DNA of 64,000 nt from Streptomyces lomondensis (GCF_014651035.1 NZ_BMWC01000007.1:62001-126000), one strand, 5' to 3'; numbered from the stretch's first letter, positions 1 through 8,966 are shown. The notes: generated by a model from the letters alone, not told the origin. Numbers and translations are program-made.

Positions 1-773
1 GCTACTTCGACACCACGGCCGCCGTCAAGCACGGCCTCGCCCTGGTCACCGAGGGCGCGGACCTGGTCGACGTCGGCGGCGAGTCCACCCGCCCCGGCGC
101 CACCCGGGTCGACGAGGCCGAGGAGCTGCGCCGCGTCATCCCCGTCGTGCGCGATCTGGCCTCCGAGGGCGTCACCGTCTCCGTCGACACCATGCGCGCC
201 TCCGTCGCCGAACGGGCCCTCGCGGCCGGCGCCGCCCTCGTCAACGACGTCAGCGGCGGCCTCGCCGACCCCCGCATGATCCCGGCCGTCGCCGACGCCG
301 GCGCCCCCTTCGTCGTCATGCACTGGCGCGGCTTCCTCGAAGGCGGCAACGTCAAGGGCGTGTACACGGACGTCGTCACCGAGGTCGTCGACGAGCTGCA
401 CGCGCGCGTGGAGGCCGTCCTGGCGGGCGGCATCGCCCCCGACCGCGTCATCGTCGACCCCGGCCTCGGCTTCTCCAAGGACGCCGAGCACGACCTCGCG
501 CTCCTCGCCGGTCTGGACCGGATCCTCGGCCTCGGCCACCCGCTGCTCGTCGCCGCCTCCCGCAAGCGGTTCCTCGGCCGCGTCCTGGCCGCCCCGGACG
601 GCCCGCCCCCGCCCGCCCGCGAACGCGACGCCGCCACCGCCGCCGTCTCCGCGCTCGCGGCGCACGCCGGGGCGTGGGCGGTACGGGTGCACGAGGTCCG
701 CGCCACCTCCGACGCCGTACGCGTCGCGCGCGCCCTCGAAGGAGCACGCACCGGCGCAGAGGGAGCCCGGTGA
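1..773 (+). CDS. folP: dihydropteroate synthase, 5'-truncated by window edge
   Basis: Dihydropteroate synthase condenses p-aminobenzoate with 6-hydroxymethyl-7,8-dihydropterin pyrophosphate in cytosolic folate synthesis. The reading frame is open from base 3; the true start lies upstream of the window. Family signatures are visible: the pterin/loop segment VDVGGESTRPGA near the left edge, SVDTMRASVAERAL, the NDVSGGLADP strand, the VIVDPGLGFSK strand, and the C-terminal ASRKRFLGRVL motif with its lysine and arginine for phosphate and sulfonamide-site contacts. The stop overlaps the next gene as GTGA, so translation is probably coupled. folB and folK follow downstream, which fixes the pathway. 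About 257 codons are present. A mycobacterial FolP2-like non-enzymatic paralogue is unlikely because the signature residues are intact. Confidence 0.95.
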   Translation, partial: YFDTTAAVKHGLALVTEGADLVDVGGESTRPGATRVDEAEELRRVIPVVRDLASEGVTVSVDTMRASVAERALAAGAALVNDVSGGLADPRMIPAVADAGAPFVVMHWRGFLEGGNVKGVYTDVVTEVVDELHARVEAVLAGGIAPDRVIVDPGLGFSKDAEHDLALLAGLDRILGLGHPLLVAASRKRFLGRVLAAPDGPPPPARERDAATAAVSALAAHAGAWAVRVHEVRATSDAVRVARALEGARTGAEGAR

Positions 774-1276
774 GCGCCCCGCACACCGACGTCGAGCAGG
801 TCGAGGCCGCCAACACCGCCTTCTACGAGGCACTGGAACGGGGCGACTTCGAGGAACTCGCGTCGCTCTGGCTGACCCCCTCCGACCTGGGCGTCGACGA
901 GACCTACCACGACCCGGCCGACACCGGCGTGGTCTCCTGCGTGCACCCCGGCTGGCCCGTGCTCACCGGCCGCGGCGAGGTGCTCCGCTCGTACGCCCTG
1001 ATCATGGCGAACACCGACTACATCCAGTTCTTCCTCACCGACGTGCACGTCTCGGTCACCGGCGACACCGCCCTGGTCACCTGCACGGAGAACATCCTCA
1101 GCGGCGGCCCCGCCCCCCAGGGCGAGGGCGAGGAGCTCGGCCCGCTCGTCGGCCAGCTCGTGGTCGCCACGAATGTGTTCCGGCGCACGCCCCAGGGGTG
1201 GAAGCTCTGGTCGCACCACGCTTCCCCCGTGCTGGCCGAAACCGAGGAGGACGAGCAGGACGACACCCCCGCCTGA
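770..1276 (+). CDS. NTF2/SnoaL-like cone-fold protein inside the folate operon
   Basis: A 168-residue soluble protein of the nuclear transport factor 2 superfamily (DUF4440/SnoaL_3-like). The N-terminal helix VEAANTAFYEALERGDFEEL, followed by LWL, a GRGEVL segment and a C-terminal beta region ending RRTPQGWKLWSHHASPV, is typical of the cone fold. It starts at the GTG that overlaps the folP stop, so it is translationally coupled to folP. Its function is not known; the fold can be enzymatic or only ligand-binding. It has an acidic tail (EEDEQDD). Its fixed position between folP and folB suggests a link to pterin or folate metabolism, but that is inference from context. Confidence 0.85.
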   Translation: MSAPHTDVEQVEAANTAFYEALERGDFEELASLWLTPSDLGVDETYHDPADTGVVSCVHPGWPVLTGRGEVLRSYALIMANTDYIQFFLTDVHVSVTGDTALVTCTENILSGGPAPQGEGEELGPLVGQLVVATNVFRRTPQGWKLWSHHASPVLAETEEDEQDDTPA

Positions 1277-1500
1277 GTGGGTAGTCGCCAGGTAGTGGTT
1301 GGAATCACCGAGCCGCGGGTATGGGCGGCTACCAACCCGTGAGCCGCCGGGTTCCCCAGGGGAAACGCCCGGTGAATCCTGCCGGGCCCGACCCCCGTGG
1401 CCCGGCCCCGTCCGTGCTCGCAGGTAGATTCGACTGAGGCCGGCGTGCCGCCGCACACGGCACCGACCGGCCGGGACCGACGATTGCAGGAGTGATTCGC
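1277..1500 (+). other. intergenic stretch before folB
   Basis: No gene is visible. The stretch is GC-rich, with short imperfect inverted repeats around 1345-1375 (ccgccgggttcc / ggggaaacgcccgg). A TAGATT hexamer at about 1423-1432 could be a -10 element for a second promoter driving folB and folK, but no good -35 was found. Confidence 0.3.
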
Positions 1501-1860
1501 GTGGATCGTGTCGCGCTGCGCGGCCTGAAGGCCCGCGGGCACCACGGTGTGTTCCCGAGGGAACGCGAGGAGGGCCAGACCTTCATCGTGGACCTCGTCC
1601 TCGGCCTGGACACCCGCCCGGCCGCGGCCGACGACGACCTGGCGAAGACCGTGCACTACGGCATCGTGGCGGAGGAGGTCGTGGCCGTCGTCCAGGGCGA
1701 GCCCGTCGACCTCATCGAGACGCTCGCCGAGCGCATCGCCCAGGTATGTCTGAAGCACGAGGGGGTTCAGCAGGTCGAGGTGTGCGTCCACAAGCCGGAC
1801 GCCCCGATCAGGGTCCCCTTCGACGACGTGACCGTCACCATCACCCGGAGCCGAGTATGA
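1501..1860 (+). CDS. folB: dihydroneopterin aldolase
   Basis: FolB cleaves 7,8-dihydroneopterin to 6-hydroxymethyl-dihydropterin and glycolaldehyde; it is a cytosolic homo-octamer. The 119-residue product has the family start (DRVALRGLKARGHHGVFPRERE), the catalytic glutamate region FIVDLVLGLD, the DLAKTVHYGIVAEEV segment and the C-terminal lysine strand VEVCVHKPDAPI. I chose the GTG at 1501 because AGGAG sits 8 bases upstream and the protein then starts at the family's usual residue. A GTG at 1492 is in frame but overlaps that ribosome-binding site. The stop overlaps folK as ATGA. Confidence 0.96.
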   Translation: MDRVALRGLKARGHHGVFPREREEGQTFIVDLVLGLDTRPAAADDDLAKTVHYGIVAEEVVAVVQGEPVDLIETLAERIAQVCLKHEGVQQVEVCVHKPDAPIRVPFDDVTVTITRSRV

Positions 1861-2468
1861 CTGCGCCCTTCCTCAAGGGTCCCAGCGACCCGACCGTACA
1901 GCCGGTACCCGCCTCCGTCGTCGAGAAGGTCGACGCCGCCGACACGACCCTGTCCAACCCGAAACGGGCCGTGGTCGCCCTCGGCTCCAACCTCGGCAAC
2001 CGCCTGGAGACCCTCCAGGGCGCCATCGACGCCCTGGAGGACACGCCCGGCGTCCGCATCAAGGCGGTCTCCCCGGTCTACGAGACGGAGCCCTGGGGCG
2101 TGGAGCCCGGCAGCCAGCCCTCGTACTTCAACGCGGTCGTGGTCCTGAAGACCACCCTCCCGCCCTCCTCGCTCCTGGAGCGCGCGCACGCGGTCGAGGA
2201 GGCCTTCCACCGCGTCCGCGACGAGCACTGGGGCCCCCGCACCCTGGACGTCGACATCGTGTCGTACGCCGATGTCGTCTCCGACGACCCGCAGCTCACC
2301 CTGCCCCACCCCCGCGCCCACGAGCGCGCCTTCGTCCTGGCCCCCTGGCACGACCTGGACCCCGAGGCGCAGCTCCCCGGCCGCGGCCCGGTCGCCGGTC
2401 TGCTGGACGCCGTCACCCGGAGCGGCGTGGCGCCGCGCACGGACCTGGAACTCCGGCTGCCCGAATAG
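1857..2468 (+). CDS. folK: 2-amino-4-hydroxy-6-hydroxymethyldihydropteridine pyrophosphokinase
   Basis: HPPK transfers pyrophosphate from ATP to 6-hydroxymethyl-7,8-dihydropterin, making the substrate of FolP. Visible signatures are ALGSNLGNRLETLQ, SPVYETEPWG, and the strongly conserved WGPRTLDVDIV with the two Mg-binding aspartates, followed by LPHPRAHERAFVLAPW. The product is 203 residues; the family core is about 160, and the extra part is an N-terminal extension of roughly 38 residues before the ALGSNLG strand. The ATG overlaps the folB stop (ATGA), so the two are coupled. In context it completes folP-folB-folK. Confidence 0.96.
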   Translation: MTAPFLKGPSDPTVQPVPASVVEKVDAADTTLSNPKRAVVALGSNLGNRLETLQGAIDALEDTPGVRIKAVSPVYETEPWGVEPGSQPSYFNAVVVLKTTLPPSSLLERAHAVEEAFHRVRDEHWGPRTLDVDIVSYADVVSDDPQLTLPHPRAHERAFVLAPWHDLDPEAQLPGRGPVAGLLDAVTRSGVAPRTDLELRLPE

Positions 2469-2529
2469 CCGTTAAGGTCAAGACGGCCGCGAACCGGGCC
2501 GGACCGACCGGGGGAACCGAAGGGACACC

Positions 2530-3018
2530 GTGAGAGAGCTGCGCATCAGGGTGCTGGCCGGCGTCTTCGTCGTGGCCGGAGTGCTGTCCTGGGCGGGCGC
2601 CCGCCTCTGGAACTCGGTCGGCACGCTCCCGAGCGTCCCTCTGGCCGCCCCCATCGTGCTGGCCCTGATCGCCGTGGTCCTGCTGGCCACGGCGCTCTCG
2701 CTCCGCGCCCGCCTGAAGGCCCAGCGCGAGCGGCAGCCCGACGCCAAGGGCGTCGACCCCATGATGGCGGCCCGCGCGGTCGTTTTCGGCCACGCCAGTG
2801 CCCTGGTCGCCGCCCTCGTCTCCGGCATGTACGGCGGCACCGGCGTCTTCCTCCTGGAGTCCCTCGACATCCCCGCCCGCCGCGACCAGGCCATCTACGC
2901 CGGCTTCTCGGTCCTCGCGGGTATCGGCGTCATAGCGGCCGCCCTCTTCCTGGAGCGGGTCTGCAAACTCCCGGAGGACGACGAGAACGACGGCGCGGGT
3001 ACGGCCCCGGCGGCGTGA
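2530..3018 (+). CDS. DUF3180 family integral membrane protein
   Basis: A 162-residue protein with four predicted membrane segments, at about residues 6-24, 38-58, 84-104 and 121-141, and a short acidic C-terminal tail (EDDENDGAG). It matches the actinobacterial DUF3180 family, regularly found just after folK (in M. tuberculosis the equivalent is next to folK, from memory). Function is unknown. GTG start at 2530 with a purine-rich stretch (ggggaaccgaaggga) upstream. It lies 61 bases after folK in the same direction, so it is probably in the same transcript, and meets folE tail to tail with only 9 bases between stops. Confidence 0.85.
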   Translation: MRELRIRVLAGVFVVAGVLSWAGARLWNSVGTLPSVPLAAPIVLALIAVVLLATALSLRARLKAQRERQPDAKGVDPMMAARAVVFGHASALVAALVSGMYGGTGVFLLESLDIPARRDQAIYAGFSVLAGIGVIAAALFLERVCKLPEDDENDGAGTAPAA

Positions 3019-3027
3019 CGCTCGGGG

Positions 3028-3633
3028 TCAGCGCGCCATGATGAGGCTCATCGCCTCATTGCGGGTCGCCGGGTCGCGGAGCTGACCCCGGACCGCCGAC
3101 GTGATGGTCTTCGCGCCCGGCTTCCGGACCCCGCGCATCGACATGCACATGTGCTCGCACTCGACGACGACGATCACGCCACGCGGCTCCAGGATCTGCA
3201 TCAGGGAGTCGGCGATCTGCGTGGTGAGTCGTTCCTGCACCTGCGGACGCCGCGCGTACACATCCACGAGCCGAGCCAGCTTCGACAGGCCGGTGATCTT
3301 GCCTTCGATGGACGGGATGTAGCCGACGTGCGCCACGCCGACGAACGGCACCAGGTGATGTTCGCAGGAGCTCAGGACTTCGATGTCCTTCACCAGGACC
3401 ATCTCGTCGTGCCCGAGATCGAAGGTGGTCGTGAGGACGTCCTCCGGCTTCTGCCACAGGCCCGCGAATATCTCCCGGTACGCCCGCGCCACCCGCGCCG
3501 GCGTCTCCCGCAGCCCCTCGCGATCCGGGTCCTCGCCGACCGCGATCAGCAGTTCGCGTACGGCGTTCTCGGCGCGCTTCTCGTCGAACTCGCCGATCTG
3601 GCCGTCGCCGTCCAGCGTCACGGGGTCGGTCAT
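3028..3633 (-). CDS. folE: GTP cyclohydrolase I
   Basis: FolE converts GTP to 7,8-dihydroneopterin triphosphate, the first step of folate synthesis. The 201-residue product is full length. Zinc ligands and catalytic residues are present: SSCEHHLVPF near residue 90 and CEHMCMSMRGV near residue 160, with GLSKLARLVD and RPQVQERLT between. It is transcribed toward folK, so the first enzyme of the pathway is on the opposite strand from folP-folB-folK. It sits downstream of ftsH but is separated from it by a strong hairpin at 3687-3722, so it may have its own promoter between 3634 and 3686. Confidence 0.97.
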   Translation of the reverse strand: MTDPVTLDGDGQIGEFDEKRAENAVRELLIAVGEDPDREGLRETPARVARAYREIFAGLWQKPEDVLTTTFDLGHDEMVLVKDIEVLSSCEHHLVPFVGVAHVGYIPSIEGKITGLSKLARLVDVYARRPQVQERLTTQIADSLMQILEPRGVIVVVECEHMCMSMRGVRKPGAKTITSAVRGQLRDPATRNEAMSLIMAR

Positions 3634-3686
3634 CTGGTGCCTCGTTCCTGTGTCCTTCTCGGGGCGGCCTGCGCAAATGGCGGAAA

Positions 3687-3722
3687 GCCGCGCCCCCCAG
3701 GCTAAAACCTGGGGGGCGCGGC
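3687..3722 (-). terminator. perfect 15-bp hairpin between ftsH and folE
   Basis: Arms at 3687-3701 (GCCGCGCCCCCCAGG) and 3708-3722 are exact reverse complements, with a CTAAAA loop. It lies 36 bases after the ftsH stop and 54 bases before the folE start on the same strand. It is most simply the ftsH terminator; a role as an attenuator in a folE leader is possible. Confidence 0.85.
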
Positions 3723-3757
3723 ATCCATTCCGGGCGGTGGGACCACCGGGAGCGGGA

Positions 3758-5797
3758 TCAGCTCTCGGGGCGGTCCTCCGGGGCTCGCTCGGGCGCCGGG
3801 GCGGGCTCCGCCGCGGTGCTCTTCGCGGTGGTGATGGCCGGCGTCGCGCCGTTCGCCCCGTTCGTCAGGGCCAGCTCCTTGGGGGAGAGGACCGGCGGGC
3901 GGGTGGACGGCGTACGGCGGGAGGAGCCGGTCCAGGCGGGCCGCGGCGGGCGCTTGACGACCGGGGCGAAGATCTCGGCGATCTCCTCCTTGCCCAGCGT
4001 CTCCTTCTCCAGCAGCTGCAGAACGAGGTTGTCGAGCACGTCGCGGTTCTCGACCAGGATCTCCCAGGCCTCGTTGTGCGCGGTCTCGATGAGCTTCTTG
4101 ACCTCTTCGTCGACCAGCGCCGCGACCTCTTCCGAGTAGTCCCTCTGGTGAGACATCTCACGTCCGAGGAACGGCTCGGTGTTGTCGCCGCCGAACTTGA
4201 TCGCGCCGAGACGCTCGGTCATGCCGTACTGCGTGACCATCGCGCGGGCCAGACCGGTGGCCTTCTCGATGTCGTTGGCGGCACCCGTGGTCGGGTCGTG
4301 GAAGACGAGCTCCTCGGCCGCGCGGCCGCCCAGCATGTAGGCGAGCTGGTCCAGCATCTCGTTGCGCGTGGTCGAGTACTTGTCCTCGTCCGGCAGCACC
4401 ATCGTGTAGCCGAGGGCGCGGCCTCGCGACAGGATCGTGATCTTGTGGACGGGATCGGAGTTCGGCGAGGCCGCCGCGACCAGGGCGTGTCCGCCCTCGT
4501 GGTACGCGGTGATCTTCTTCTCCTTGTCCGACATGATCCGGGTCCGCTTCTGCGGGCCCGCGACCACACGGTCGATCGCCTCGTCCAGCATGTGGTTGTC
4601 GATCAGCTTCTGGTCGCTGCGGGCCGTCAGCAGGGCGGCCTCGTTCAGCACGTTGGCCAGATCGGCACCCGTCATACCGGGCGTACGGCGGGCGACCGCC
4701 GACAGGTCGACGTCCGGGGCGACCGGCTTGCCCTTCTGGTGGACCTTGAGGATCTCCAGACGGCCCTGCATGTCGGGGCGGTCGACGGCGATCTGCCGGT
4801 CGAAGCGGCCCGGGCGCAGCAGCGCCGGGTCGAGGATGTCGGGCCGGTTCGTCGCGGCGATGAGGATCACGCCGCCCTTGACGTCGAAGCCGTCCATCTC
4901 GACGAGCAGCTGGTTCAGGGTCTGCTCGCGCTCGTCGTGACCACCGCCGAGGCCGGCGCCGCGGTGGCGGCCGACCGCGTCGATCTCGTCGACGAAGACG
5001 ATCGCCGGGGCGTTCGCCTTGGCCTGCTCGAACAGGTCACGGACTCGGGAGGCACCGACACCGACGAACATCTCGACGAAGTCGGAACCGGAGATCGAGT
5101 AGAACGGCACGCCCGCCTCGCCCGCGACGGCACGCGCGAGCAGGGTCTTGCCGGTGCCGGGAGGCCCGTAGAGCAGGACGCCCTTGGGGATCTTGGCGCC
5201 GACGGCCTGGAACTTGGCCGGCTCCTGGAGGAACTCCTTGATCTCGTGGAGCTCCTCGACGGCCTCGTCCGACCCGGCGACGTCGGCGAACGTCGTCTTG
5301 GGGGTGTCCTTGGTGATCAGCTTGGCCTTGGACTTCCCGAAGTTCATGACCCGGGAGCCGCCGCCCTGCATCTGGTTCATCAGGAACAGGAAGATGACCA
5401 CGATGAGGACGAAGGGGAGCAGGCTGATCAGGAGCCCGACGAACGGGTTCTGCTTGGACGGCGAGACCGTGTAGCCGTCCGGGATCTGCTTGTCCTGGTA
5501 CTTGTTCTGCAGCGTGTTGGCGATGTCCACGCCCTGGTCGCCGATGTAGCTCGCCTGGATCTTCGAGCTGCCCTCGACCTTTTCGTCGCCCTTGAGCGTG
5601 ACCTTGATGGTCTGCTCGTCACCGGTGGTCAGCTTGGCCGACTCCACCTTGTTCTGGTTGATCGCCTGGACGACCTGGCCGGTGTCCACCGTCTTGTAGC
5701 CGCCGGACGAGCCGACGACCTGCATCAACACGACCACGGCAAGGACGGCCAGCACGATCCACATGACCGGCCCACGGAAGTATCGCTTCACGTCCAT
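3758..5797 (-). CDS. ftsH: ATP-dependent zinc metalloprotease FtsH
   Basis: Membrane-anchored AAA+ protease that degrades misfolded or regulatory membrane proteins. From the MDVKRYFRG start the protein is 679 residues: one membrane segment near 9-27, an extracellular domain, a second membrane segment near 105-128, Walker A GPPGTGKT near 208, Walker B FVDEIDAVG, the arginine-containing RPGRFDR sensor, and the zinc site HEGGH near 432. The C-terminal tail (about 610-679) is low-complexity, rich in Pro, Ala and Thr. An in-frame ATG at 5833 would add 12 residues (MAGGTGRHRSVW) that do not look like the family; neither start has a clear Shine-Dalgarno sequence, so a leaderless mRNA from 5833 remains possible. 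Confidence 0.97.
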   Translation of the reverse strand: MDVKRYFRGPVMWIVLAVLAVVVLMQVVGSSGGYKTVDTGQVVQAINQNKVESAKLTTGDEQTIKVTLKGDEKVEGSSKIQASYIGDQGVDIANTLQNKYQDKQIPDGYTVSPSKQNPFVGLLISLLPFVLIVVIFLFLMNQMQGGGSRVMNFGKSKAKLITKDTPKTTFADVAGSDEAVEELHEIKEFLQEPAKFQAVGAKIPKGVLLYGPPGTGKTLLARAVAGEAGVPFYSISGSDFVEMFVGVGASRVRDLFEQAKANAPAIVFVDEIDAVGRHRGAGLGGGHDEREQTLNQLLVEMDGFDVKGGVILIAATNRPDILDPALLRPGRFDRQIAVDRPDMQGRLEILKVHQKGKPVAPDVDLSAVARRTPGMTGADLANVLNEAALLTARSDQKLIDNHMLDEAIDRVVAGPQKRTRIMSDKEKKITAYHEGGHALVAAASPNSDPVHKITILSRGRALGYTMVLPDEDKYSTTRNEMLDQLAYMLGGRAAEELVFHDPTTGAANDIEKATGLARAMVTQYGMTERLGAIKFGGDNTEPFLGREMSHQRDYSEEVAALVDEEVKKLIETAHNEAWEILVENRDVLDNLVLQLLEKETLGKEEIAEIFAPVVKRPPRPAWTGSSRRTPSTRPPVLSPKELALTNGANGATPAITTAKSTAAEPAPAPERAPEDRPES

Positions 5798-5983
5798 CCA
5801 TACGGAGCGGTGCCGCCCCGTCCCTCCTGCCATAGTGAGTTTGATAAAAGACTGTTCTTCGGACGGTACCCCAGCATTGTCACCTGAAGCCGCGTGGGAC
5901 GGCTGGCGATCCGTCTACGCCTGCTCCAACGGCGGGAAGCCCGCTGGGGTTCCCGATCACCGTCACGGCACCCCGGCCGGGGT

Positions 5984-6562
5984 TCAGCCGCCGTACACGT
6001 GGGGCGCGAGCGTACCGACGAACGGGAGGTTGCGGTACTTCTCGGCGTAGTCGAGGCCGTAGCCGACGACGAACTCGTTGGGGATGTCGAAGCCGACCCA
6101 TTCCACGTCGATGGCGACCTTCGCGGCCTCGGGCTTGCGCAGCAGCGTGCACACCTTGAGGGAGGCGGGCTCGCGCGAGCCGAGGTTGGAGAGCAGCCAC
6201 GACAGGGTCAGGCCGGAGTCGATGATGTCCTCGACGATGAGGACGTGCTTGCCCTTGATGTCGGTGTCGAGGTCCTTGAGGATCCGCACCACACCGGAGG
6301 ACTGGGTGCCCGCCCCGTACGAGGATACGGCCATCCAGTCCATGGTGACGGGGGTGGACAGCGCCCGGGCGAGGTCGGCCATGACCATCACCGCGCCCTT
6401 GAGGACTCCGACGATCAGCAGGTCCTTGCCCGCGTACTCCGCGTCGATCTTCGCGGCCAGCTCGGCCAGCTTGGCGTCGATCTCTTCCTTGGTGATGAGT
6501 ACCTGCTGAAGGTCGGCACCCATGTCTTTCGCGTCCACCCGCATCACTTTCGGTCGTCCCAC
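5984..6562 (-). CDS. hpt: hypoxanthine phosphoribosyltransferase
   Basis: Purine salvage enzyme that transfers phosphoribosyl from PRPP to hypoxanthine or guanine in the cytosol. The PRPP-binding signature VLIVEDIIDSGLTLSWLL, the PPi loop LKGAVMVMADL and the C-terminal DIPNEFVVGYGLDY region are all present. Start is uncertain: GTG at 6562 (192 residues) has GGAGGAGGGG 11-13 bases upstream; ATG at 6544 gives 186 residues and matches the start I remember for Streptomyces homologues but lacks a good ribosome-binding site. It lies between tilS and ftsH, the usual actinobacterial order. Confidence 0.96.
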   Translation of the reverse strand: MGRPKVMRVDAKDMGADLQQVLITKEEIDAKLAELAAKIDAEYAGKDLLIVGVLKGAVMVMADLARALSTPVTMDWMAVSSYGAGTQSSGVVRILKDLDTDIKGKHVLIVEDIIDSGLTLSWLLSNLGSREPASLKVCTLLRKPEAAKVAIDVEWVGFDIPNEFVVGYGLDYAEKYRNLPFVGTLAPHVYGG

Positions 6563-6604
6563 CGGCCGATCGGCCCCTCCTCCGACTGCTCGGAGGGGTC
6601 GGAT

Positions 6605-7642
6605 TCAGCCTTGCCGAATCACCAGTCTGCCACCCTGCCGCCGGGCCACGACCTTGCCGGGGAGGTTGATGGCTCCCTGACCGCGCCAGCCGGTGATGAG
6701 CCGGTCGACTTCCTCGATGTGGCGGGCGAACAGCGATCCGGCGGGAGCACCGGCCGCGATGGCGGCCCGGCGCAGGATGCGGCGGCGTACGGCGGGCGGC
6801 AGGGCGTAGAGCTTGGCGCACTCCAGCAGCCCGGCGGCGTCGCGGACGGTGGCCTCGGCCTGGGCGGCCCAGGCGTCGAGGGCGTCGGCGTCGTCGCGGG
6901 ACAGCTGGGCCGTACGGGCGAGGGCCTCGACGACGCCCTTGCCGAGGGCCTTCTCCAGGGCGGGCAGGCCCTCGTGGCGCAGCCGGGAGCGGGTGTAGGC
7001 CGGGTCGGCGTTGTGGGGGTCGTCCCAGACGGGCAGGGACTGGACCATGCAGGCCTTGCGGGCGGTCTGCCGGTCGAGTTCCAGGAAGGGACGGCGGTAA
7101 CGGCCGCCGGCCCCCGAGACCGCGGCCATGCCGGACAGGGAGCGGATGCCGGAGCCCCGGGCGAGGCCCAACAGGACGGTTTCGGCCTGGTCGTCGCGGG
7201 TGTGGCCGAGCAGGACCGCCGCGGCGCCGTGGCGTTCGGCCGCGGTGTCCAGTGCGGCGTAGCGGGCGTCGCGGGCGGCGGCTTCGGGCCCGCCGGCGCG
7301 GCCGACGGTGACGGCGACGGAGTCGACGGGGTCGAGGCCGAGTTCACGCAGGCGCTGGACGACCTCCGCGGCGCGTACGTCGGAGCCGGGCTGGAGGCCG
7401 TGGTCGACGGTCACGCCGCCGGCTCTGATGCCGAGTTTGGGGGACTCGAAGGCGAGGGCGGAGGCGAGGGCCATGGAGTCGGCGCCGCCGGAGCATGCCA
7501 CGAGCACGAGCGGCGGGGGCGGCGGCTCGTGCGTGGGGGCGTGCGGGACCGCGGCGGGGGCGCGGTGGTGTTCGGTGAGGAGGTCGTGGAGGACGCGGCG
7601 TACCGCCAGGCGTATCGCCGCGACCGCAGGATGGGGACCCAT
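6605..7642 (-). CDS. tilS: tRNA(Ile)-lysidine synthase
   Basis: TilS attaches lysine to C34 of tRNA-Ile(CAU) using ATP, so that it reads AUA. The N-type ATP pyrophosphatase PP-loop SGGADS is at residues 51-56, followed by VDHGLQPGSD, GHTRDDQAETVLLGLARGSG and RPFLE, all typical. The 345-residue product lacks the extra C-terminal domains of E. coli TilS, as usual in actinobacteria. The ATG at 7642 has GAAGGGAA upstream. The stop is 42 bases before the hpt start, so the two are probably co-transcribed. A proline run (residues 40-44) precedes the PP-loop. Confidence 0.95.
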   Translation of the reverse strand: MGPHPAVAAIRLAVRRVLHDLLTEHHRAPAAVPHAPTHEPPPPPLVLVACSGGADSMALASALAFESPKLGIRAGGVTVDHGLQPGSDVRAAEVVQRLRELGLDPVDSVAVTVGRAGGPEAAARDARYAALDTAAERHGAAAVLLGHTRDDQAETVLLGLARGSGIRSLSGMAAVSGAGGRYRRPFLELDRQTARKACMVQSLPVWDDPHNADPAYTRSRLRHEGLPALEKALGKGVVEALARTAQLSRDDADALDAWAAQAEATVRDAAGLLECAKLYALPPAVRRRILRRAAIAAGAPAGSLFARHIEEVDRLITGWRGQGAINLPGKVVARRQGGRLVIRQG

Positions 7643-7838
7643 GTCCGGTTCCCTTCATGAAGTTTTCGGGGGGTGGACCCGCGTGTCCGTCACGCAGAGT
7701 GTGTAGATGGTGACAGAACCGGGCCGTTCCCCGAGCATTGCACGCCTACCCCTGCCCCACGGTCCCTCGGACGGGTGATTGGAGGGGCGTTCGCCTGCCG
7801 TCGACCGGTTTCCTTTCACGACCTTCCCGCGATGTTCA

Positions 7839-8966
7839 CTACTCGGCCCTGCGGTGCACCCGCGCGATCCAGTCCGCCGGTTTGGAGATCTCCGTCTTGG
7901 TGGGGAGGGTGTTGGGCGAGGTCCACACGCGGTTGAAGCCGTCCATGCCGACCTCGTCGACGACGGCCCGTACGAAGCGTTCGCCGTCCCGGTACTGGCG
8001 GAGCTTGGCGTCCAGGCCGAGCAGCTTGCGCAGGGCGAGGTCCAGGCGGGAGGCGCCCTTGGCGCGGCGCTGCTGGAACTTCTCGCGGATCTCGCCGACG
8101 GTCGGTACGACGGCCGGGCCGACGCCGTCCATCACGAAGTCGGCGTGGCCCTCCAGCAGGGACATCACGGCCGTGAGGCGGCCGAGGATCTCGCGCTGGG
8201 CGGGGGTCTGCACGATCTCCACCAGGGAGCGGCCGCCGTCGTCCTCCTCGCCCTCGGGGCGGCCCCCGGCGAGGCTCTGGGCGGCTTCCCGGACGCGTTC
8301 CAGGACGGTCATGGGGTCGACGTCGGTCTCCCCCAGGAACGACTGGATTTCACCCTCCAGGTGGTCCCGCAGCCAGGGCACGGCGGTGAACTGCGTGCGG
8401 TGGGTCTCCTCGTGGAGGCACACCCAGAGGCGGAAGTCGTGGGGGTCGACGTCGAGTTCGCGCTCGACGTGGACGATGTTCGGGGCGACGAGCAGGAGCC
8501 GGCCGCCGCCGTTCTCCCCGGCGGGCAGTTCGCGGCTGGCGGGGGCGAAGGTCTCGTACTGGCCGAGGACGCGGGAGGCCAGGAAGGACAGCAGCATGCC
8601 GAGCTCGACGCCGGTGACCTTGCCGCCGACGGCGCCCATGACCGCGCTGCCGGGGGTGCTGCCGCGCCGTTCCTGCATCTTGTCGAGCAGGGGGCGCAGG
8701 AGCTCCCGGAACCCGGCGACGTTCGCGCGGATCCAGCCCGGGCGGTCGACGACGAGGACGGGGGTGTCGTGGCCCTCCTCGGTGCCGAGCCGGGTGAAGC
8801 CGCGGACGTGTTCCTCCGAGGCCTTGGCGTGCCGGCGCAGTTCCGCGACGACGGCCCTCGCCTCCTCGCGACTGACCTCGGGGCCCGGCCGCACGAGCCG
8901 GGTCGCGGTCGCCACCGCGAGGTTCCAGTCGACCATGCCGGTTGAAGCACCACCGATGCTCGTCAT
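7839..8966 (-). CDS. zinc-dependent metalloprotease, DUF2342/actinobacterial family
   Basis: A 375-residue protein of the actinobacterial zincin-like family (DUF2342, often annotated as an F420-associated hydrolase or zinc-dependent metalloprotease). The motif LHEETHRTQF near residue 186 has a HExxH core with a following conserved glutamate region (LLEGHADFVMDGVG) that may give the third ligand. Substrate is not known; no signal peptide is visible, so it should be cytoplasmic. It lies between dacB and tilS in the same direction, the order also found in mycobacteria (from memory). Start ATG at 8966; the nearby ATG eleven codons in (MVDWNLAV) is an alternative. Confidence 0.88.
   Translation of the reverse strand: MTSIGGASTGMVDWNLAVATATRLVRPGPEVSREEARAVVAELRRHAKASEEHVRGFTRLGTEEGHDTPVLVVDRPGWIRANVAGFRELLRPLLDKMQERRGSTPGSAVMGAVGGKVTGVELGMLLSFLASRVLGQYETFAPASRELPAGENGGGRLLLVAPNIVHVERELDVDPHDFRLWVCLHEETHRTQFTAVPWLRDHLEGEIQSFLGETDVDPMTVLERVREAAQSLAGGRPEGEEDDGGRSLVEIVQTPAQREILGRLTAVMSLLEGHADFVMDGVGPAVVPTVGEIREKFQQRRAKGASRLDLALRKLLGLDAKLRQYRDGERFVRAVVDEVGMDGFNRVWTSPNTLPTKTEISKPADWIARVHRRAE

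Noticed and set aside
5894..7660. Long plus-strand frame opposite hpt and tilS
   Set aside because: Antisense shadow of two well-supported enzymes; no family features.
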